NCBI RefSeq assembly: GCF_034931045.1
Contig: NZ_JAYGHH010000011.1
Coordinates: 1-64,000, forward strand
Length of the DNA: 64,000 nt
Direction of reading: 5' to 3'
DNA from: Nodularia sp034931045
GTDB lineage: Bacteria > Cyanobacteriota > Cyanobacteriia > Cyanobacteriales > Nostocaceae
Part shown: positions 8,304 to 17,198 of the stretch, one piece after another
Position numbering within the stretch: position 1 is the stretch's first letter
How the letters are laid out: every line of letters begins with the position of its first letter
Made by a program: the position numbers and the translations under genes
Notes under the pieces: generated by a model
The model's input: only the letters and a program-made list of their open reading frames with translations
Told to the model about the DNA's origin: nothing
The model's database searches: none

Positions 8304-9329
8304 ATGAAAATTTCTATTCTGGTCTTTGGAAGTCAGAACTTTCTCAAAACACTTCCCCATCATATCCTTGATGCCAGGAATTTTAGTATAGAAGTTATCA
8401 TAAATATGAATCAGGCAGTGTCGCACATTCAAATTACACCGCCGGATATAGTAATTACACAGGGGAGTATGGATGGCAGTATGGAACTGTGCCACTGGTT
8501 GAAAACTCAAACTCAGCTATCGTGGATCTACTGTATTTTTTTAGAAGATCGTCCCCAGCAACTGGTTGCTAGAGATCAGCAGGACTGGGAATGGGAATTA
8601 GAAACCACTGCAACTGCACTCAAACAAGGGGCCGATGCTTATATTTGGCAACTCCCTGAGACAAAAACAGAGTCTAATTTTACAGGTATGACAGCACATC
8701 ATACTTTAGTGTTAGCTCAAGTGATGGTGGGTGTACGGAAAGCGCAGAAATACCGGGAGTTATTCCAGACAAATGATTTATTGTCAACTATCGCCTTAGC
8801 TGATTCCTTGACAGAAATGAATAATCGCCGGGCGTTGGAATGGGAATTACCCAGACAAATCATTCAAGCACGGACAAAAGGAAATCCCTTGAGTTTAATT
8901 ATTCTAGATGTAGACTATTTTAAAAAAGTTAACGATACCTATGGGCATTTAGTTGGCGATCGCATCTTACAATTAATATGTAATCGTCTGCGGCGCAATC
9001 TGCGGTTTCAAGATACTGCTTTTCGTTATGGTGGCGAGGAATTTGTCTTAATTTTAGCTGACACTAATGCTGAAGAAGCATTTTTAGTGGCAAAGCGTCT
9101 TAACCGTATCATTGGCGATGAAACGTTTACAATCAACAGTAAACTAGCTATTAATATCACTATTAGCTTAGGTACTGCCAGTCTGCAAGCAAATGATGAT
9201 GTGCATGGGTTCAGCTTACTGCATCGTGCTGATCAATACTTATTACAGGCTAAAGCTGCTGGACGTAACCAAGTTGTGGGGTGTGACTATTCTACCTCTG
9301 TTCCCCATCTCAAAGCAGTTTCTTCATAG
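8304..9329 (+). CDS. diguanylate cyclase with degenerate receiver-like N-terminus
   Basis: A 341-residue GGDEF protein predicted to make cyclic di-GMP from two GTP. The catalytic domain (about 170-330) has DSLTEMNNRRALE, LDVDYFKKVNDTYGH and the active signature RYGGEEF near residue 246. RFQD lies five residues before GGEEF and fits the inhibitory product-binding I-site RxxD, so feedback inhibition is expected. Residues 1-130 look like a response-regulator fold (ISILVFGSQNF, IVITQGSMDG) but lack the acidic pocket and a clear phosphoacceptor Asp, so the domain may act in dimerisation rather than phosphorylation. It converges on the next gene with a 9-base gap. Confidence 0.92.
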   Translation: MKISILVFGSQNFLKTLPHHILDARNFSIEVIINMNQAVSHIQITPPDIVITQGSMDGSMELCHWLKTQTQLSWIYCIFLEDRPQQLVARDQQDWEWELETTATALKQGADAYIWQLPETKTESNFTGMTAHHTLVLAQVMVGVRKAQKYRELFQTNDLLSTIALADSLTEMNNRRALEWELPRQIIQARTKGNPLSLIILDVDYFKKVNDTYGHLVGDRILQLICNRLRRNLRFQDTAFRYGGEEFVLILADTNAEEAFLVAKRLNRIIGDETFTINSKLAINITISLGTASLQANDDVHGFSLLHRADQYLLQAKAAGRNQVVGCDYSTSVPHLKAVSS

Positions 9330-9338
9330 AGACGCAAT

Positions 9339-10019
9339 TCATGCAGCAACATCATCAATTATTCGTTGACAATCAATTACAGAAACGCGTTGTTGCATGG
9401 ATTTGACTAAAACTTCGTAACTAGACCAATTTTCTTGCAGTAAATTTTTGGCTTGCAGAAGATGAAACCGTTTTTTCTGCTGAATATCTGCCGGCGAAAA
9501 ACCTAAACCTGCTAAGACTCCAGTTAGTTTGCTTTGATCATCAGATCCACCTTGAGCATGATCAAAAACTAAAGTTTCTGCCACAATCCCCGCCATCCAA
9601 ATTGTACAATAGCGGTCTATGATTTGGGTGCTGATTGTCCCCCGTTGTAATTGAGTTGCTAATTCACCATCATCAAAGCTAACACCACCTTGTCCCGGTT
9701 GTCCTTGTCTCCAAGCTTCCCAAGCGCTGAGTGTATAGCCAGTCACAGGAATATCTAGTAGATGCGCTGTTAGAAAATGGCCTGCTTCATGGTGGATAAT
9801 GCGATCGCGGTGTTCAGGAGAAAAACCTGCAATCCAATCTAAAATTATCGTCCCTCCCTGACCTTGCAAACTGAAATTATCGAAAGTGGCTATTCCTAAA
9901 ATAGTGAAGGTAGCAATAGCTGGTACGGCTGGGGACAAATGAATTAATGGCCCCAACAGCACTGATAAAGTCATCAGAAATATAGATATTGCCACTAAAT
10001 TTAAAGCAGTCTGACTCAT
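9339..10019 (-). CDS. membrane metalloprotease of the M41 (FtsH-peptidase) type lacking the AAA domain
   Basis: 226 residues. The N-terminus has two hydrophobic stretches (about 5-25 and 28-48), so it is membrane-anchored. The peptidase part begins with HHEAGHFLTAHLL, the HExxH zinc site. Downstream MAGIVAETLVFDHAQGGSDDQSKL parallels the FtsH segment GGRAAEE...TTGASNDL that supplies the third zinc ligand (Asp). There is no Walker A/B or other AAA+ ATPase module, unlike real FtsH (about 600 residues). Such stand-alone M41-like proteins occur in cyanobacteria, but their substrates are not known to me. It lies 14 bases downstream of the 163-residue gene at 10034-10525, so the two probably form an operon. 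Confidence 0.82.
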   Translation of the reverse strand: MSQTALNLVAISIFLMTLSVLLGPLIHLSPAVPAIATFTILGIATFDNFSLQGQGGTIILDWIAGFSPEHRDRIIHHEAGHFLTAHLLDIPVTGYTLSAWEAWRQGQPGQGGVSFDDGELATQLQRGTISTQIIDRYCTIWMAGIVAETLVFDHAQGGSDDQSKLTGVLAGLGFSPADIQQKKRFHLLQAKNLLQENWSSYEVLVKSMQQRVSVIDCQRIIDDVAA

Positions 10020-10033
10020 GGGGTTTTTGTAAT

Positions 10034-10525
10034 TTAGTTAATCGTGGCGTTTAATTCTCTGAGTTCTTTGCACTTAGCCTCTGCTGCCTGATAAGCTGCT
10101 AAATATTCCTGACCACCCAACATAACATCCCCATAATATTCATAAGGTGCATCACCATAGATTGGTAATGGATTATCTTCGGGATAATCTTCTTTTGATT
10201 CTTCAATAATCGCTTTTAGTTGCTTGATACTAAAGCTTTGGGCAGCGAAATACCAAAGTTCTTGGGCTGTTTTATACAGGTGTGGTAAGGTGGGGTCGAT
10301 AATATTCACAATAGAAGCATCATTTCCAGAGGCATCGCCTAATTCTATCCAGCCATGTTCAATCGGTTGGTATGGCATTTGGGCAACAGCTAAAAACCCC
10401 TGAACATATTTGGCTTTCTCTGTCGCTAATACTGCTCTGTAAGCGTTATCAAATGGCTGATTAGCTTTACTTTTTATGCTTTGGGCAATTAAGATTGAAA
10501 GCGTTTCGTTCAATGCTTTATTCAT
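10034..10525 (-). CDS. conserved hypothetical protein (163 aa)
   Basis: I do not recognise the family. The protein is soluble and acidic, with no signal peptide or membrane span. Notable segments are PYQPIEHGWIELGD near residue 53, DPTLPHLYKTAQELWYFAAQ (about 77-96) and a C-terminal helical region rich in Ala, Glu and Lys. It lies immediately upstream of the M41-like protease gene (14-base gap, same strand), so it may be an adaptor, inhibitor or simple operon partner; that is inference only. Confidence 0.75.
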   Translation of the reverse strand: MNKALNETLSILIAQSIKSKANQPFDNAYRAVLATEKAKYVQGFLAVAQMPYQPIEHGWIELGDASGNDASIVNIIDPTLPHLYKTAQELWYFAAQSFSIKQLKAIIEESKEDYPEDNPLPIYGDAPYEYYGDVMLGGQEYLAAYQAAEAKCKELRELNATIN

Positions 10526-10828
10526 CTAGGGCAGGGATTAGAGCAATGACTAGAATATATGATCACTTCAGTTTATGCAAGTAAGCTTTTGTACCTATGG
10601 ACACATTGGGTAGTACGGGCGGGTTTAGAGATATGATTCATGATTAACCGACATATTGGTTGAATCAAGAATCATTATGCCTTGAGGTTAACGGAGTGTG
10701 AATGATTTACGCCGCATCACTCCACTGCAACTAAAAGCTGAAGCAATTCTGTCATATATCCCAGACGATTTCAGCCAACTTAAGGAAAAATAAACTTTTG
10801 AATTAATTTGACTGAGCGAAAATCATTG
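10526..10828. other. intergenic region with one long hairpin
   Basis: No gene seen. It contains the inverted repeat at 10633-10675 described separately; the rest shows no recognisable site. Confidence 0.45.
10633..10675. repeat. long imperfect inverted repeat
   Basis: ATGATTCATGATTAACC (10633-10649) pairs with GGTTGAATCAAGAATCAT (10658-10675), giving 16 of 17 pairs with one bulge and an 8-base loop. There is no T-tract on either side, so it looks like a dispersed palindromic element rather than a terminator. Confidence 0.6.
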
Positions 10829-11074
10829 TTAATCAGAACTTTTTTGCTCACCAGATTCTGGTGTATGAATGATACTTTGTTTCGGTTCTAATTCTATTTC
10901 AATTTTATTTTCTATTTGAATACCTATCTCTTGAATATCTATTTGTTGGTTGACAGATTCAGGAGGAGAGGGCATCTCGGTTTTTTGGGCTATAGCCTGA
11001 GACAGAGGATTTAAGGCTGTAACTGATATAGTTCCAAGTAGTAGCGCTAAAGCGACATTTCCTAAAGGCTTCAT
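10829..11074 (-). CDS. small secreted acidic protein, tandem paralogue 1
   Basis: An 81-residue exported protein: signal peptide MKPLGNVALALLLGT...SQAIAQ, then an acidic, Glu/Pro/Gln-rich mature part (MPSPPES, EIGIQIENKIEIELEP) ending in EQKSSD. The start is taken as ATG 11074 by alignment with the neighbour copy; an in-frame GTG at 11098 would add 8 residues. It is clearly related along its whole length to the protein at 11201-11467, so this is a tandem duplication that includes the upstream sequence. No function is known. Confidence 0.72.
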   Translation of the reverse strand: MKPLGNVALALLLGTISVTALNPLSQAIAQKTEMPSPPESVNQQIDIQEIGIQIENKIEIELEPKQSIIHTPESGEQKSSD

Positions 11075-11200
11075 TGACTTACCTATGGCTAACGCCACGC
11101 TATAATATTGTCAGCAATTTACAAATGGTAAGTAGGGCTTGCTGTTCCCATAGCGTGCCGTTAGTTATTTTTGAGGATAGGGAACAGGGAATAGGTGCTG

Positions 11201-11467
11201 CTAATCGGAACTACTTTCCTCCATCGGTTTGGGAGTATTAGTGATACTTTGTTCAGGTTCTAATTCTACTTCCTTTTCCTCTTCTATTTGAATCTCTACC
11301 TCTCCCATCTCTATCCGTTGGTTAGTGCCAGGTTCGGGAGGAGATTGCATCTCTGTTTCTGGGGCTTCTGAGGCTTCTTGGGCTATAGCCTTAAACATGG
11401 GATTCAAGGCTGTCACTGACATAGTGCCAAATAGTAGGGCTAAAGCGAGATTTCCTAAAAGCTTCAT
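11201..11467 (-). CDS. small secreted acidic protein, tandem paralogue 2
   Basis: An 88-residue paralogue of the preceding entry: MKLLGNLALALLFGTMS...KAIAQ signal peptide, then QSPPEPGTNQRIEMGEV, EIQIEEEKEVELEPEQS and the end MEESSSD. The mature part is strongly acidic and low in complexity, with alternating Glu/Ile suggesting an amphipathic strand or helix. Its upstream region runs into the assembly gap 18 bases before the start codon, so promoter and ribosome site are only partly visible. Function unknown. Confidence 0.72.
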   Translation of the reverse strand: MKLLGNLALALLFGTMSVTALNPMFKAIAQEASEAPETEMQSPPEPGTNQRIEMGEVEIQIEEEKEVELEPEQSITNTPKPMEESSSD

Positions 11468-11484
11468 ATACTTAGGGGGTGCTG

Positions 11485-11659
11485 NNNNNNNNNNNNNNNN
11501 NNNNNNNNNNNNNNNNNNNNNNNNNNNNNNNNNNNNNNNNNNNNNNNNNNNNNNNNNNNNNNNNNNNNNNNNNNNNNNNNNNNNNNNNNNNNNNNNNNNN
11601 NNNNNNNNNNNNNNNNNNNNNNNNNNNNNNNNNNNNNNNNNNNNNNNNNNNNNNNNNNN
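11485..11659. other. assembly gap (175 N)
   Basis: An unbroken run of N. The sequence resuming at 11678-11744 (ACTATGGCTAACGCCACAC, then TTGTCAACAATTGACAAATG) repeats the sequence upstream of paralogue 1 (11084-11127). The gap therefore sits in a tandem duplication, a likely cause of assembly failure. The real gap length may differ from 175. Confidence 0.95.
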
Positions 11660-11893
11660 AGATTTCTTCAGCCAGCCCTACTTAACTATGGCTAACGCCA
11701 CACTCCGCTTTGAAGTTATGGTTTTATTGTCAACAATTGACAAATGTTAGTTCTCCAACTCAAGTTAGAACAGCAAAAATCTTGCGTTAGATTTTGATAT
11801 TGAAATTAAATCAATGAATAGTGAACAATAAAAAGTTATCAAGACGTATAGAGGGGATTTAGATCCGCCACCAACGCCCGATATAGTGAGGAA
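11660..11893. other. intergenic sequence after the gap, duplicated promoter region
   Basis: Bases 11678-11744 duplicate the 5' flank of paralogue 1 (11084-11127). The remaining stretch up to the rdgB stop shows no gene. Confidence 0.5.
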
Positions 11894-12475
11894 TTAAACC
11901 CAGTTATTGACTGATAACTGAGAACTGAGAACTGTTAAGGCTTTACCTCGATGGCTAATTGATCCTTTCAATTCCCGTGACATCTGTGCAAAGGTCAATT
12001 GTTTTTCTGGGACATAAAATATTGGGTCGTAGCCAAAACCACCTTCGCCACGGGGTGCATGAAGAATTTCGCCGCGACATATACCTTCTGATTCTAAAGC
12101 AATTGTACCATCGGGACGAGCGATCGCTGCTGCACAGACGAATTGGGCTTGACGATTGACAGTGTTACCTAATTCTCGCAATAACCTCGCAATGCGGTCT
12201 GAGTCGCTGCTGCCATAGCGTGCCGAATATATTCCGGGTGCGCCTTTGAGGGCATCTACTTGCAAACCAGAATCATCCGCGATCGCCCATTGTCCTGTAG
12301 CTTGAGCAATTTGGGAAGCTTTGAGACAAGCATTAGCGGCAAAGGTTTCGCCTGTTTCTTCAACGTCTAATTCTTCTGGTTTAAGAGTTAATTCCCAACC
12401 GGAATCAGCCAAATAAGCTTGCATTTCCCGCAATTTACCGGGATTTCCTGTCGCTACTACGAGTAATTTAGTCAT
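11894..12475 (-). CDS. rdgB: non-canonical purine NTP pyrophosphatase (RdgB/HAM1)
   Basis: Hydrolyses XTP, ITP and dITP to monophosphates, keeping deaminated purines out of nucleic acids. 193 residues from ATG 12475 (MTKLLVVATGNPGKLREM); upstream in-frame codons come from repeat DNA and are not coding. Family motifs: ATGNPGKL (8-15), ETGETFAANACLKA, ADDSGLQVDALKGAPGIYSARY, GEGGFGYDPIF and SHRGKAL. The natural end normally follows shortly after the last motif. Here the final residues (SSQLSVNNWV) are encoded by a CAGTTATCAG-type intergenic repeat, so the C-terminus appears to have been rewritten by the repeat. It lies downstream of the phosphohexomutase gene on the same strand (164 bases). Confidence 0.95.
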   Translation of the reverse strand: MTKLLVVATGNPGKLREMQAYLADSGWELTLKPEELDVEETGETFAANACLKASQIAQATGQWAIADDSGLQVDALKGAPGIYSARYGSSDSDRIARLLRELGNTVNRQAQFVCAAAIARPDGTIALESEGICRGEILHAPRGEGGFGYDPIFYVPEKQLTFAQMSRELKGSISHRGKALTVLSSQLSVNNWV

Positions 12476-12556
12476 AATTCGTAATTCGTAATTCGTAGTT
12501 CGTAATGCTCCCTTTGGGAGAGCTTCGCTAACGTAGTTTGTAATTCGTAAGTGCTG
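12476..12556. repeat. AATTCGT heptamer repeats plus dispersed palindrome
   Basis: Several copies of the heptamer AATTCGT (12477-12503, again 12540-12549) flank a GCTCCCTTTGGGAGAGC palindrome at 12508-12524. This is short-tandem-repeat filler typical of heterocystous cyanobacteria, directly upstream of the rdgB start. Confidence 0.7.
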
Positions 12557-12639
12557 AATAAACCAAAGAATCAAGGGTACTTCATAAAAACTTTTCAAGT
12601 CTTTTCTTCTTACTCAGCACTCAGCACTCAGATCAGCAC

Positions 12640-14079
12640 TTACTCTGCCCAATTTTTTGCCCAAGCTAGGGTTTGATGTACTTGTTCTATGGTTGGGGCT
12701 TCGCAATACAGGCGTAATACTGGTTCTGTACCGCTAAACCGAATCATTAACCAACTGTTGTCAGCTAGGCGGAATTTATAACCGTCGATTGTTTGACAAT
12801 CAATGACAGCTTGATCGGCAATTTCTGTTAATGGTTGGGTTTGCAGCTGTTCTAAAAGACGCGATCGCACGTCCATACTGGATAAGGGCAAATCGATGCG
12901 ATCATAAGCTGAGATGAAACCTGTTTTTTCTTGTAAGGAGTGATAATAATCGCTTAAATCTAACCCAGATTCTACAATTGCTTCTAGAACATACAGCGCT
13001 GATAGTAGTGCGTCACGTTCGGGAATATGGCTACCATAACCGATTCCTCCTGATTCTTCTCCACCTAATAATACATCTGCTACTAACATTCTATCGGCAA
13101 TGTATTTATATCCTACGGCGGTTTCAAAAAGTGGCAAGTTATGCAGTGCTGCTACACGGGGAATTAAATCAGAACCACTCACAGTTTTGACGATTTCACC
13201 GCTAAAGCTACGCCGGAGTTTTAAGTGATCGATTAAGATGGGAATTAAAATTTGGGAACTCAAAAAGTTGGCGTTGCCATCCACTGCGGCAATGCGATCG
13301 CAGTCGCCATCAAATACTAACCCTACAGCTAAACCTGATTTATCTATTTGACGGTGAGTTTTGATTACCGAAAATAAACGAGATAGGTATTTTGGCAAAG
13401 GTTCTGGCGCACCACCTTCAAATAAGGGATCGCGATCGCTGTTAATTTCTTTAACGCCGTCACCTAGTAATTTTTCTAATCCCCCAGCTGCTGCACCGTG
13501 CATAACATCAGCAAATAATGTCAGTTTACCAGAGGCGATCGCTGCTTGAATCTTGGTAATATTAACTTTAGCTTTTAATGCTGTGATGTAACTTGGCCAA
13601 GGATTAAACGGTTCTTGTTTCCCAGGGTTAGCCACTGGATTAGGTACACCCGCAGATAATAAAGCTTCTATTTCTTTTGTCACTTCTGGCGGTACTGAAC
13701 CACCAAAGGAACCCTTGACTTTTAACCCTAAATATGAACCAGGATTATGACTGGCTGTAATTACTAGCGCCCCCAAAGCATTCAAGTCTTTGGCTGCCCA
13801 ACTAAAAGCCGGAGTTGGGGCATAGGTTTGGCTGAGTAAAACATCAAACCCGATAGCGCTGACCGAATCAGCAACAGCACGGGCAAAGTCTTCTGCCATA
13901 AATCGACGGTCGTAGCCAACAACAATTGTTTTGCTACCAACTGTAGAAAAATATGTATTATGTAAGACTTGTGCAGCAATTGGCGCGACCAAGGCTAGAC
14001 GTTCAAAGGTGAACTCATCACCAATAACGCCCCGCCAGCCGTCTGTACCAAATTTAATCGAGTTAGCAGCAACTGGCAT
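12640..14079 (-). CDS. phosphohexomutase (phosphoglucomutase/phosphomannomutase family)
   Basis: Interconverts hexose 1- and 6-phosphates, feeding glycogen, cell-wall and sugar-nucleotide synthesis. 479 residues. Seen in order: KFGTDGWRGVIG near the start, the phosphoserine loop TASHNPGSYLG (about 107-117), the Mg site FDGDCDRIAAVDG (about 256-268), the sugar loop GGEESGGIGYG (about 338-348) and the phosphate-binding RFSGTEPVLRLYCE at the C-terminus. All catalytic elements are intact. Family members differ in preference for glucose, mannose or glucosamine phosphates, and sequence alone does not settle this, so no gene symbol is given. rdgB follows on the same strand. Confidence 0.95.
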   Translation of the reverse strand: MPVAANSIKFGTDGWRGVIGDEFTFERLALVAPIAAQVLHNTYFSTVGSKTIVVGYDRRFMAEDFARAVADSVSAIGFDVLLSQTYAPTPAFSWAAKDLNALGALVITASHNPGSYLGLKVKGSFGGSVPPEVTKEIEALLSAGVPNPVANPGKQEPFNPWPSYITALKAKVNITKIQAAIASGKLTLFADVMHGAAAGGLEKLLGDGVKEINSDRDPLFEGGAPEPLPKYLSRLFSVIKTHRQIDKSGLAVGLVFDGDCDRIAAVDGNANFLSSQILIPILIDHLKLRRSFSGEIVKTVSGSDLIPRVAALHNLPLFETAVGYKYIADRMLVADVLLGGEESGGIGYGSHIPERDALLSALYVLEAIVESGLDLSDYYHSLQEKTGFISAYDRIDLPLSSMDVRSRLLEQLQTQPLTEIADQAVIDCQTIDGYKFRLADNSWLMIRFSGTEPVLRLYCEAPTIEQVHQTLAWAKNWAE

Positions 14080-14157
14080 TGAGTTATCCTCACTATTTAC
14101 GACAGGATTTTAGCATTTGTTACAGTGTATACTGAAGCGTAACTACGGACGGGAATT

Positions 14158-15831
14158 TCATTTTTTTAAGGCTTGATTTAATTTGTCTGTGGAAAAGGAA
14201 TTTAACAGACTGAGATTTAAGGGAGATTGACTCAGATATTGAGCATAAGACGGTTGTAAATAAGGGGAGTATTCAGGACGGTTAAGCAGGTGTGTTTGCC
14301 AGAAAGCCACATTCAGAGTCTTCAGATAAGCATAGACTGGTGCAGAGTCAGGCCCAACCAAGGCTGGTGGTATGGGTAAGACATTATTTCCTGAAATTGG
14401 TTCTGCGATCGCGCTAAAATGAGTCGCGTTTTCGATTAATACCAAGTACTTATTAGGAGTAGCCAGCCAAGTAAAAGGACGAACCTGCTCAGATATGATG
14501 GGAGTAGCAATATCCTGGCTACTGGCAACTAGCATGACCGGAACTTGAATTTGACTAACCTCACTTTCTCCAAAAATTGAACTAGATAAAGGATTAATCG
14601 CCAATACTGCTTGAATGCGCTCATCTTGGAGTTGGTAATCTTTAGCTTCTAACTCAGTTACTTGACACTGCAAAAATAGCGACAAATTAAAAGTAGAAAT
14701 ATCGGAACCACAGTCTTGTTGCAGTTGTTCAAAATTAATTTTTGCCCCTACCAAACTTAAAACAGTGTAACCACCGAAAGAATGACCAATAGCCCCGACT
14801 TGCTGAAGATTAAATTTTCCTTGGAGTTGAGGATTTGATTTTGCGATAGTTTCAAGTTGATCGAGGAGAAATGTGATATCCAAAGGTCGGTTGATAAATT
14901 CCTTTGCTTCCAAGGGCCCAGCTAAACCTGTTAAGTAGCGCTCAACGCGTTCAGCATTACTACCAGGGTGTTCTAATACAGCTACCGCAAAACCGTAGGA
15001 TGCTAAATGTTCCGCTAAGTAGGCAAAAGAAGAACGGTCTGAAGCTATACCATGAGAAATTACAATTAGGGGAAAGGGTGCTGAAGGATCTTCAGGGCTA
15101 GTTAATGGGGTCGCTTCTGGGATATAGATATGGGTTGGTATAGTGCGATTTCGCAACCTATCCTGGAAAGTCAATTCCTGACGTTGCCAAGTAAATGAAC
15201 CAGGCGATCGCAAATCTGGTAGTTGCGAGAAATCAATGGTATTATTAGGAACTTCTGCATTTAAAAGTTCAATTAGTGCAGTGGTGTCTGTTTCTTGTTG
15301 AATCCAAGCTACAACCTGATCCCTTTTCTGTAATACTTGCAATAAATCATTGACTAACTTTAGCCCTTCTGTAAAACTTAGTCGTATTGTCCGGGAGGGA
15401 AACTGACGCAGCAAATTCACCACCGTTAAACCCTCTGGATTAGCCGCAGCTAATATCAAAGCACTTCTGAGGGCAAAAAAGCCATTTTGTCTAGATTCAG
15501 TCAGAATTAAGCTGCCTAAACGTTGTATGAGGTCTTCGCCAATGGGTGAGTAAGTTACCTGAGAAACTAGGGTAGGAGTAACATCAAATTGCTGTTGAAG
15601 CAATTCTCTTAATTGAGCCAGTTGTTGGGGATTAGCACGACTAGCATAAAATGCAAATTCATCAGTGATTTTGCCTGACTGGGCAAATGTTTCTAAAGAG
15701 TCAACACTGAGGGAGAATTCACCATAAGGAGGATAAAAAAAGCTAATGCGTTCAGCCCCCAATCCGGGAGTAGCCGTCATAAACGTAGATAATAGCCCTA
15801 GACTTAAATATTTCCCTAAACTTTTCATCAA
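14158..15831 (-). CDS. secreted alpha/beta hydrolase with N-terminal DUF1400 domain
   Basis: 557 residues. The signal peptide (LSLGLLSTFMTATPGLGA) suggests export to the periplasm or cell surface. Residues 25-150 form the all-helical DUF1400 domain found in cyanobacterial hydrolases. Residues 200-530 are an alpha/beta hydrolase with the oxyanion segment PLIVISHGIASDRSSFAYLA, the nucleophile elbow GAIGHSFGGYT (Ser near 351), an acid-bearing strand (PVMLVASSQDIATP) and the catalytic His in ENATHFSAI. The active site therefore looks complete. Likely an esterase or lipase; the substrate is unknown. Stands alone. Confidence 0.88.
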   Translation of the reverse strand: MMKSLGKYLSLGLLSTFMTATPGLGAERISFFYPPYGEFSLSVDSLETFAQSGKITDEFAFYASRANPQQLAQLRELLQQQFDVTPTLVSQVTYSPIGEDLIQRLGSLILTESRQNGFFALRSALILAAANPEGLTVVNLLRQFPSRTIRLSFTEGLKLVNDLLQVLQKRDQVVAWIQQETDTTALIELLNAEVPNNTIDFSQLPDLRSPGSFTWQRQELTFQDRLRNRTIPTHIYIPEATPLTSPEDPSAPFPLIVISHGIASDRSSFAYLAEHLASYGFAVAVLEHPGSNAERVERYLTGLAGPLEAKEFINRPLDITFLLDQLETIAKSNPQLQGKFNLQQVGAIGHSFGGYTVLSLVGAKINFEQLQQDCGSDISTFNLSLFLQCQVTELEAKDYQLQDERIQAVLAINPLSSSIFGESEVSQIQVPVMLVASSQDIATPIISEQVRPFTWLATPNKYLVLIENATHFSAIAEPISGNNVLPIPPALVGPDSAPVYAYLKTLNVAFWQTHLLNRPEYSPYLQPSYAQYLSQSPLNLSLLNSFSTDKLNQALKK

Positions 15832-15925
15832 TGTAATCTAACTACTAGACTATAAGTAAATTGAGCAATCCTAAACTTACTTATAGTATATATTGTCAAA
15901 TATCAAACAATAAATAATACACACA

Positions 15926-15959
15926 AAAAATATAGGGTTGGCAATTATACCCACCCTAT
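15926..15959 (-). terminator. intrinsic terminator for the PRC/DUF2382 gene at 15985
   Basis: On the minus strand, AATAGGGTGGGTATAATTGCCAACCCTAT-like bases (15959 down to 15932) fold into a hairpin followed directly by ATTTTTTG, 26 bases past the stop. Confidence 0.7.
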
Positions 15960-15984
15960 TAACTTACTAGCTATCAGCTGACGT

Positions 15985-16884
15985 TTACAATTTGGGTTTT
16001 TGTCCTTGAGAACAACGCTCAAACCACTCCTGGTATTTTTGCTGAAGTGACTCATCTTTGACAGTAATTGTGATTTTCACCTGCTGACAGCCGTGATTTT
16101 GTTCAAGAGCGATCGCATTTAACAGTAAACTAGCAATTTTCGGAGAACTAAAATCACCATGCACAGTTAAATGACCATCGATCATCGTACCTTCAAGCCT
16201 TTCTCCCGCCATCAACTCAATACCAGCAATTTCACCTTGGCTTAAATCAATTTCTGCAAGTTGTTTATTTTCTGGACTGACTTGCTCCACAATTAACTTT
16301 TCACGTCGCACAGGTACTTGTACCATCCGAGTTTCAATTTCTTTGCGAACAATTACCTCACCTATTTTGCGCTTTTTATGATCAGCTATCAGTCGTTCTT
16401 CTATTAAACGTACAATATCTTCTTCATCAACTTCTACTGTATTGGCTTTTTCAATTTTATTTTTAATCATTTGGTCATTCTTATTTGCTTCAGTTAACTT
16501 ATTCACTGTTTTTTGATTGTCTGGTGCTGCTTCTAAATATTCAGGCATATACTCTACTTCTAATTTGTCGATATCCAAGAGAATAGATCGAGTAAAATTA
16601 TCAATTTTGTTGATTTTTTGGCTCAACAATAAAACTAAACGATGTGATATTACATCTGATGTACCCGAATTTATGCTATTTTTTTGACTCACTTGTTGAG
16701 CTATAACTAAATTGAGCCGACGATTAGCATCCAAAATTAAATCTTTGACCTTGCCAACTATTTGACCTTGCCGATCAGATACAGAAAAATCTTGGATTTT
16801 GTTTTTTAAAGTTTCTAACAGGGGTTGAATATTGGTCTGCTCTTTGGCTTGTTTAAGATTATTTGCCATTGGTTGGCTATTCAT
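15985..16884 (-). CDS. PRC-barrel plus DUF2382 protein (divergent member)
   Basis: 299 residues. N-terminal half (about 20-130): PRC-barrel-like strands (DFSVSDRQGQIVGKVKDLILD). C-terminal half (about 155-285): DUF2382, with RLIEERLIADHKKRKIGEVIV, IETRMVQVPVRREKL and VKITITVKDE. A Lys/Asn/Glu-rich linker separates them. It is the most divergent of three such genes in a row (next at 17199 and 18460). The central LLLNAIALEQNHG segment is absent from the other two. Proteins with this architecture are associated with stress and akinetes in Nostocales (AvaK is one I recall with a PRC barrel); biochemical function is unknown. Confidence 0.8.
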   Translation of the reverse strand: MNSQPMANNLKQAKEQTNIQPLLETLKNKIQDFSVSDRQGQIVGKVKDLILDANRRLNLVIAQQVSQKNSINSGTSDVISHRLVLLLSQKINKIDNFTRSILLDIDKLEVEYMPEYLEAAPDNQKTVNKLTEANKNDQMIKNKIEKANTVEVDEEDIVRLIEERLIADHKKRKIGEVIVRKEIETRMVQVPVRREKLIVEQVSPENKQLAEIDLSQGEIAGIELMAGERLEGTMIDGHLTVHGDFSSPKIASLLLNAIALEQNHGCQQVKITITVKDESLQQKYQEWFERCSQGQKPKL

Positions 16885-17198
16885 AAAACGAATGATAAAA
16901 TACTTTACTTATGACCAAAATTATTTTCTTATACCATTCCCGTATAAACTTGCGCTGAATTTATTTCTGTGTTGCGGTTCGTTCATTTCTCCTATAATTT
17001 GGCGCATCCTCATCAAGAATTGGTATTAGATAGATTTGTAGGTTGCTTACCTCTCAAGAGATAAAGTAAAACCCAACATAGCTGATAATTTTTGGTGTTG
17101 GGTTTCATTCCATTACTCTGCAACGCTAACGCTTTAATAATAAGTAATTAACCAAACATGACATGATTAGTTCATGGCTAATCGCTTTGTTATCTTGA
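16885..17198. other. intergenic region with a terminator hairpin
   Basis: No gene seen. It contains the terminator at 17062-17105 and the unplaced promoter of the gene at 15985-16884. Confidence 0.45.
17062..17105 (-). terminator. hairpin terminator of the middle DUF2382 gene
   Basis: AAACCCAACA (17069-17078) pairs perfectly with TGTTGGGTTT (17096-17105). On the minus strand the hairpin is followed by TACTTTAT, about 94 bases after the stop of the gene at 17199. Confidence 0.6.
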
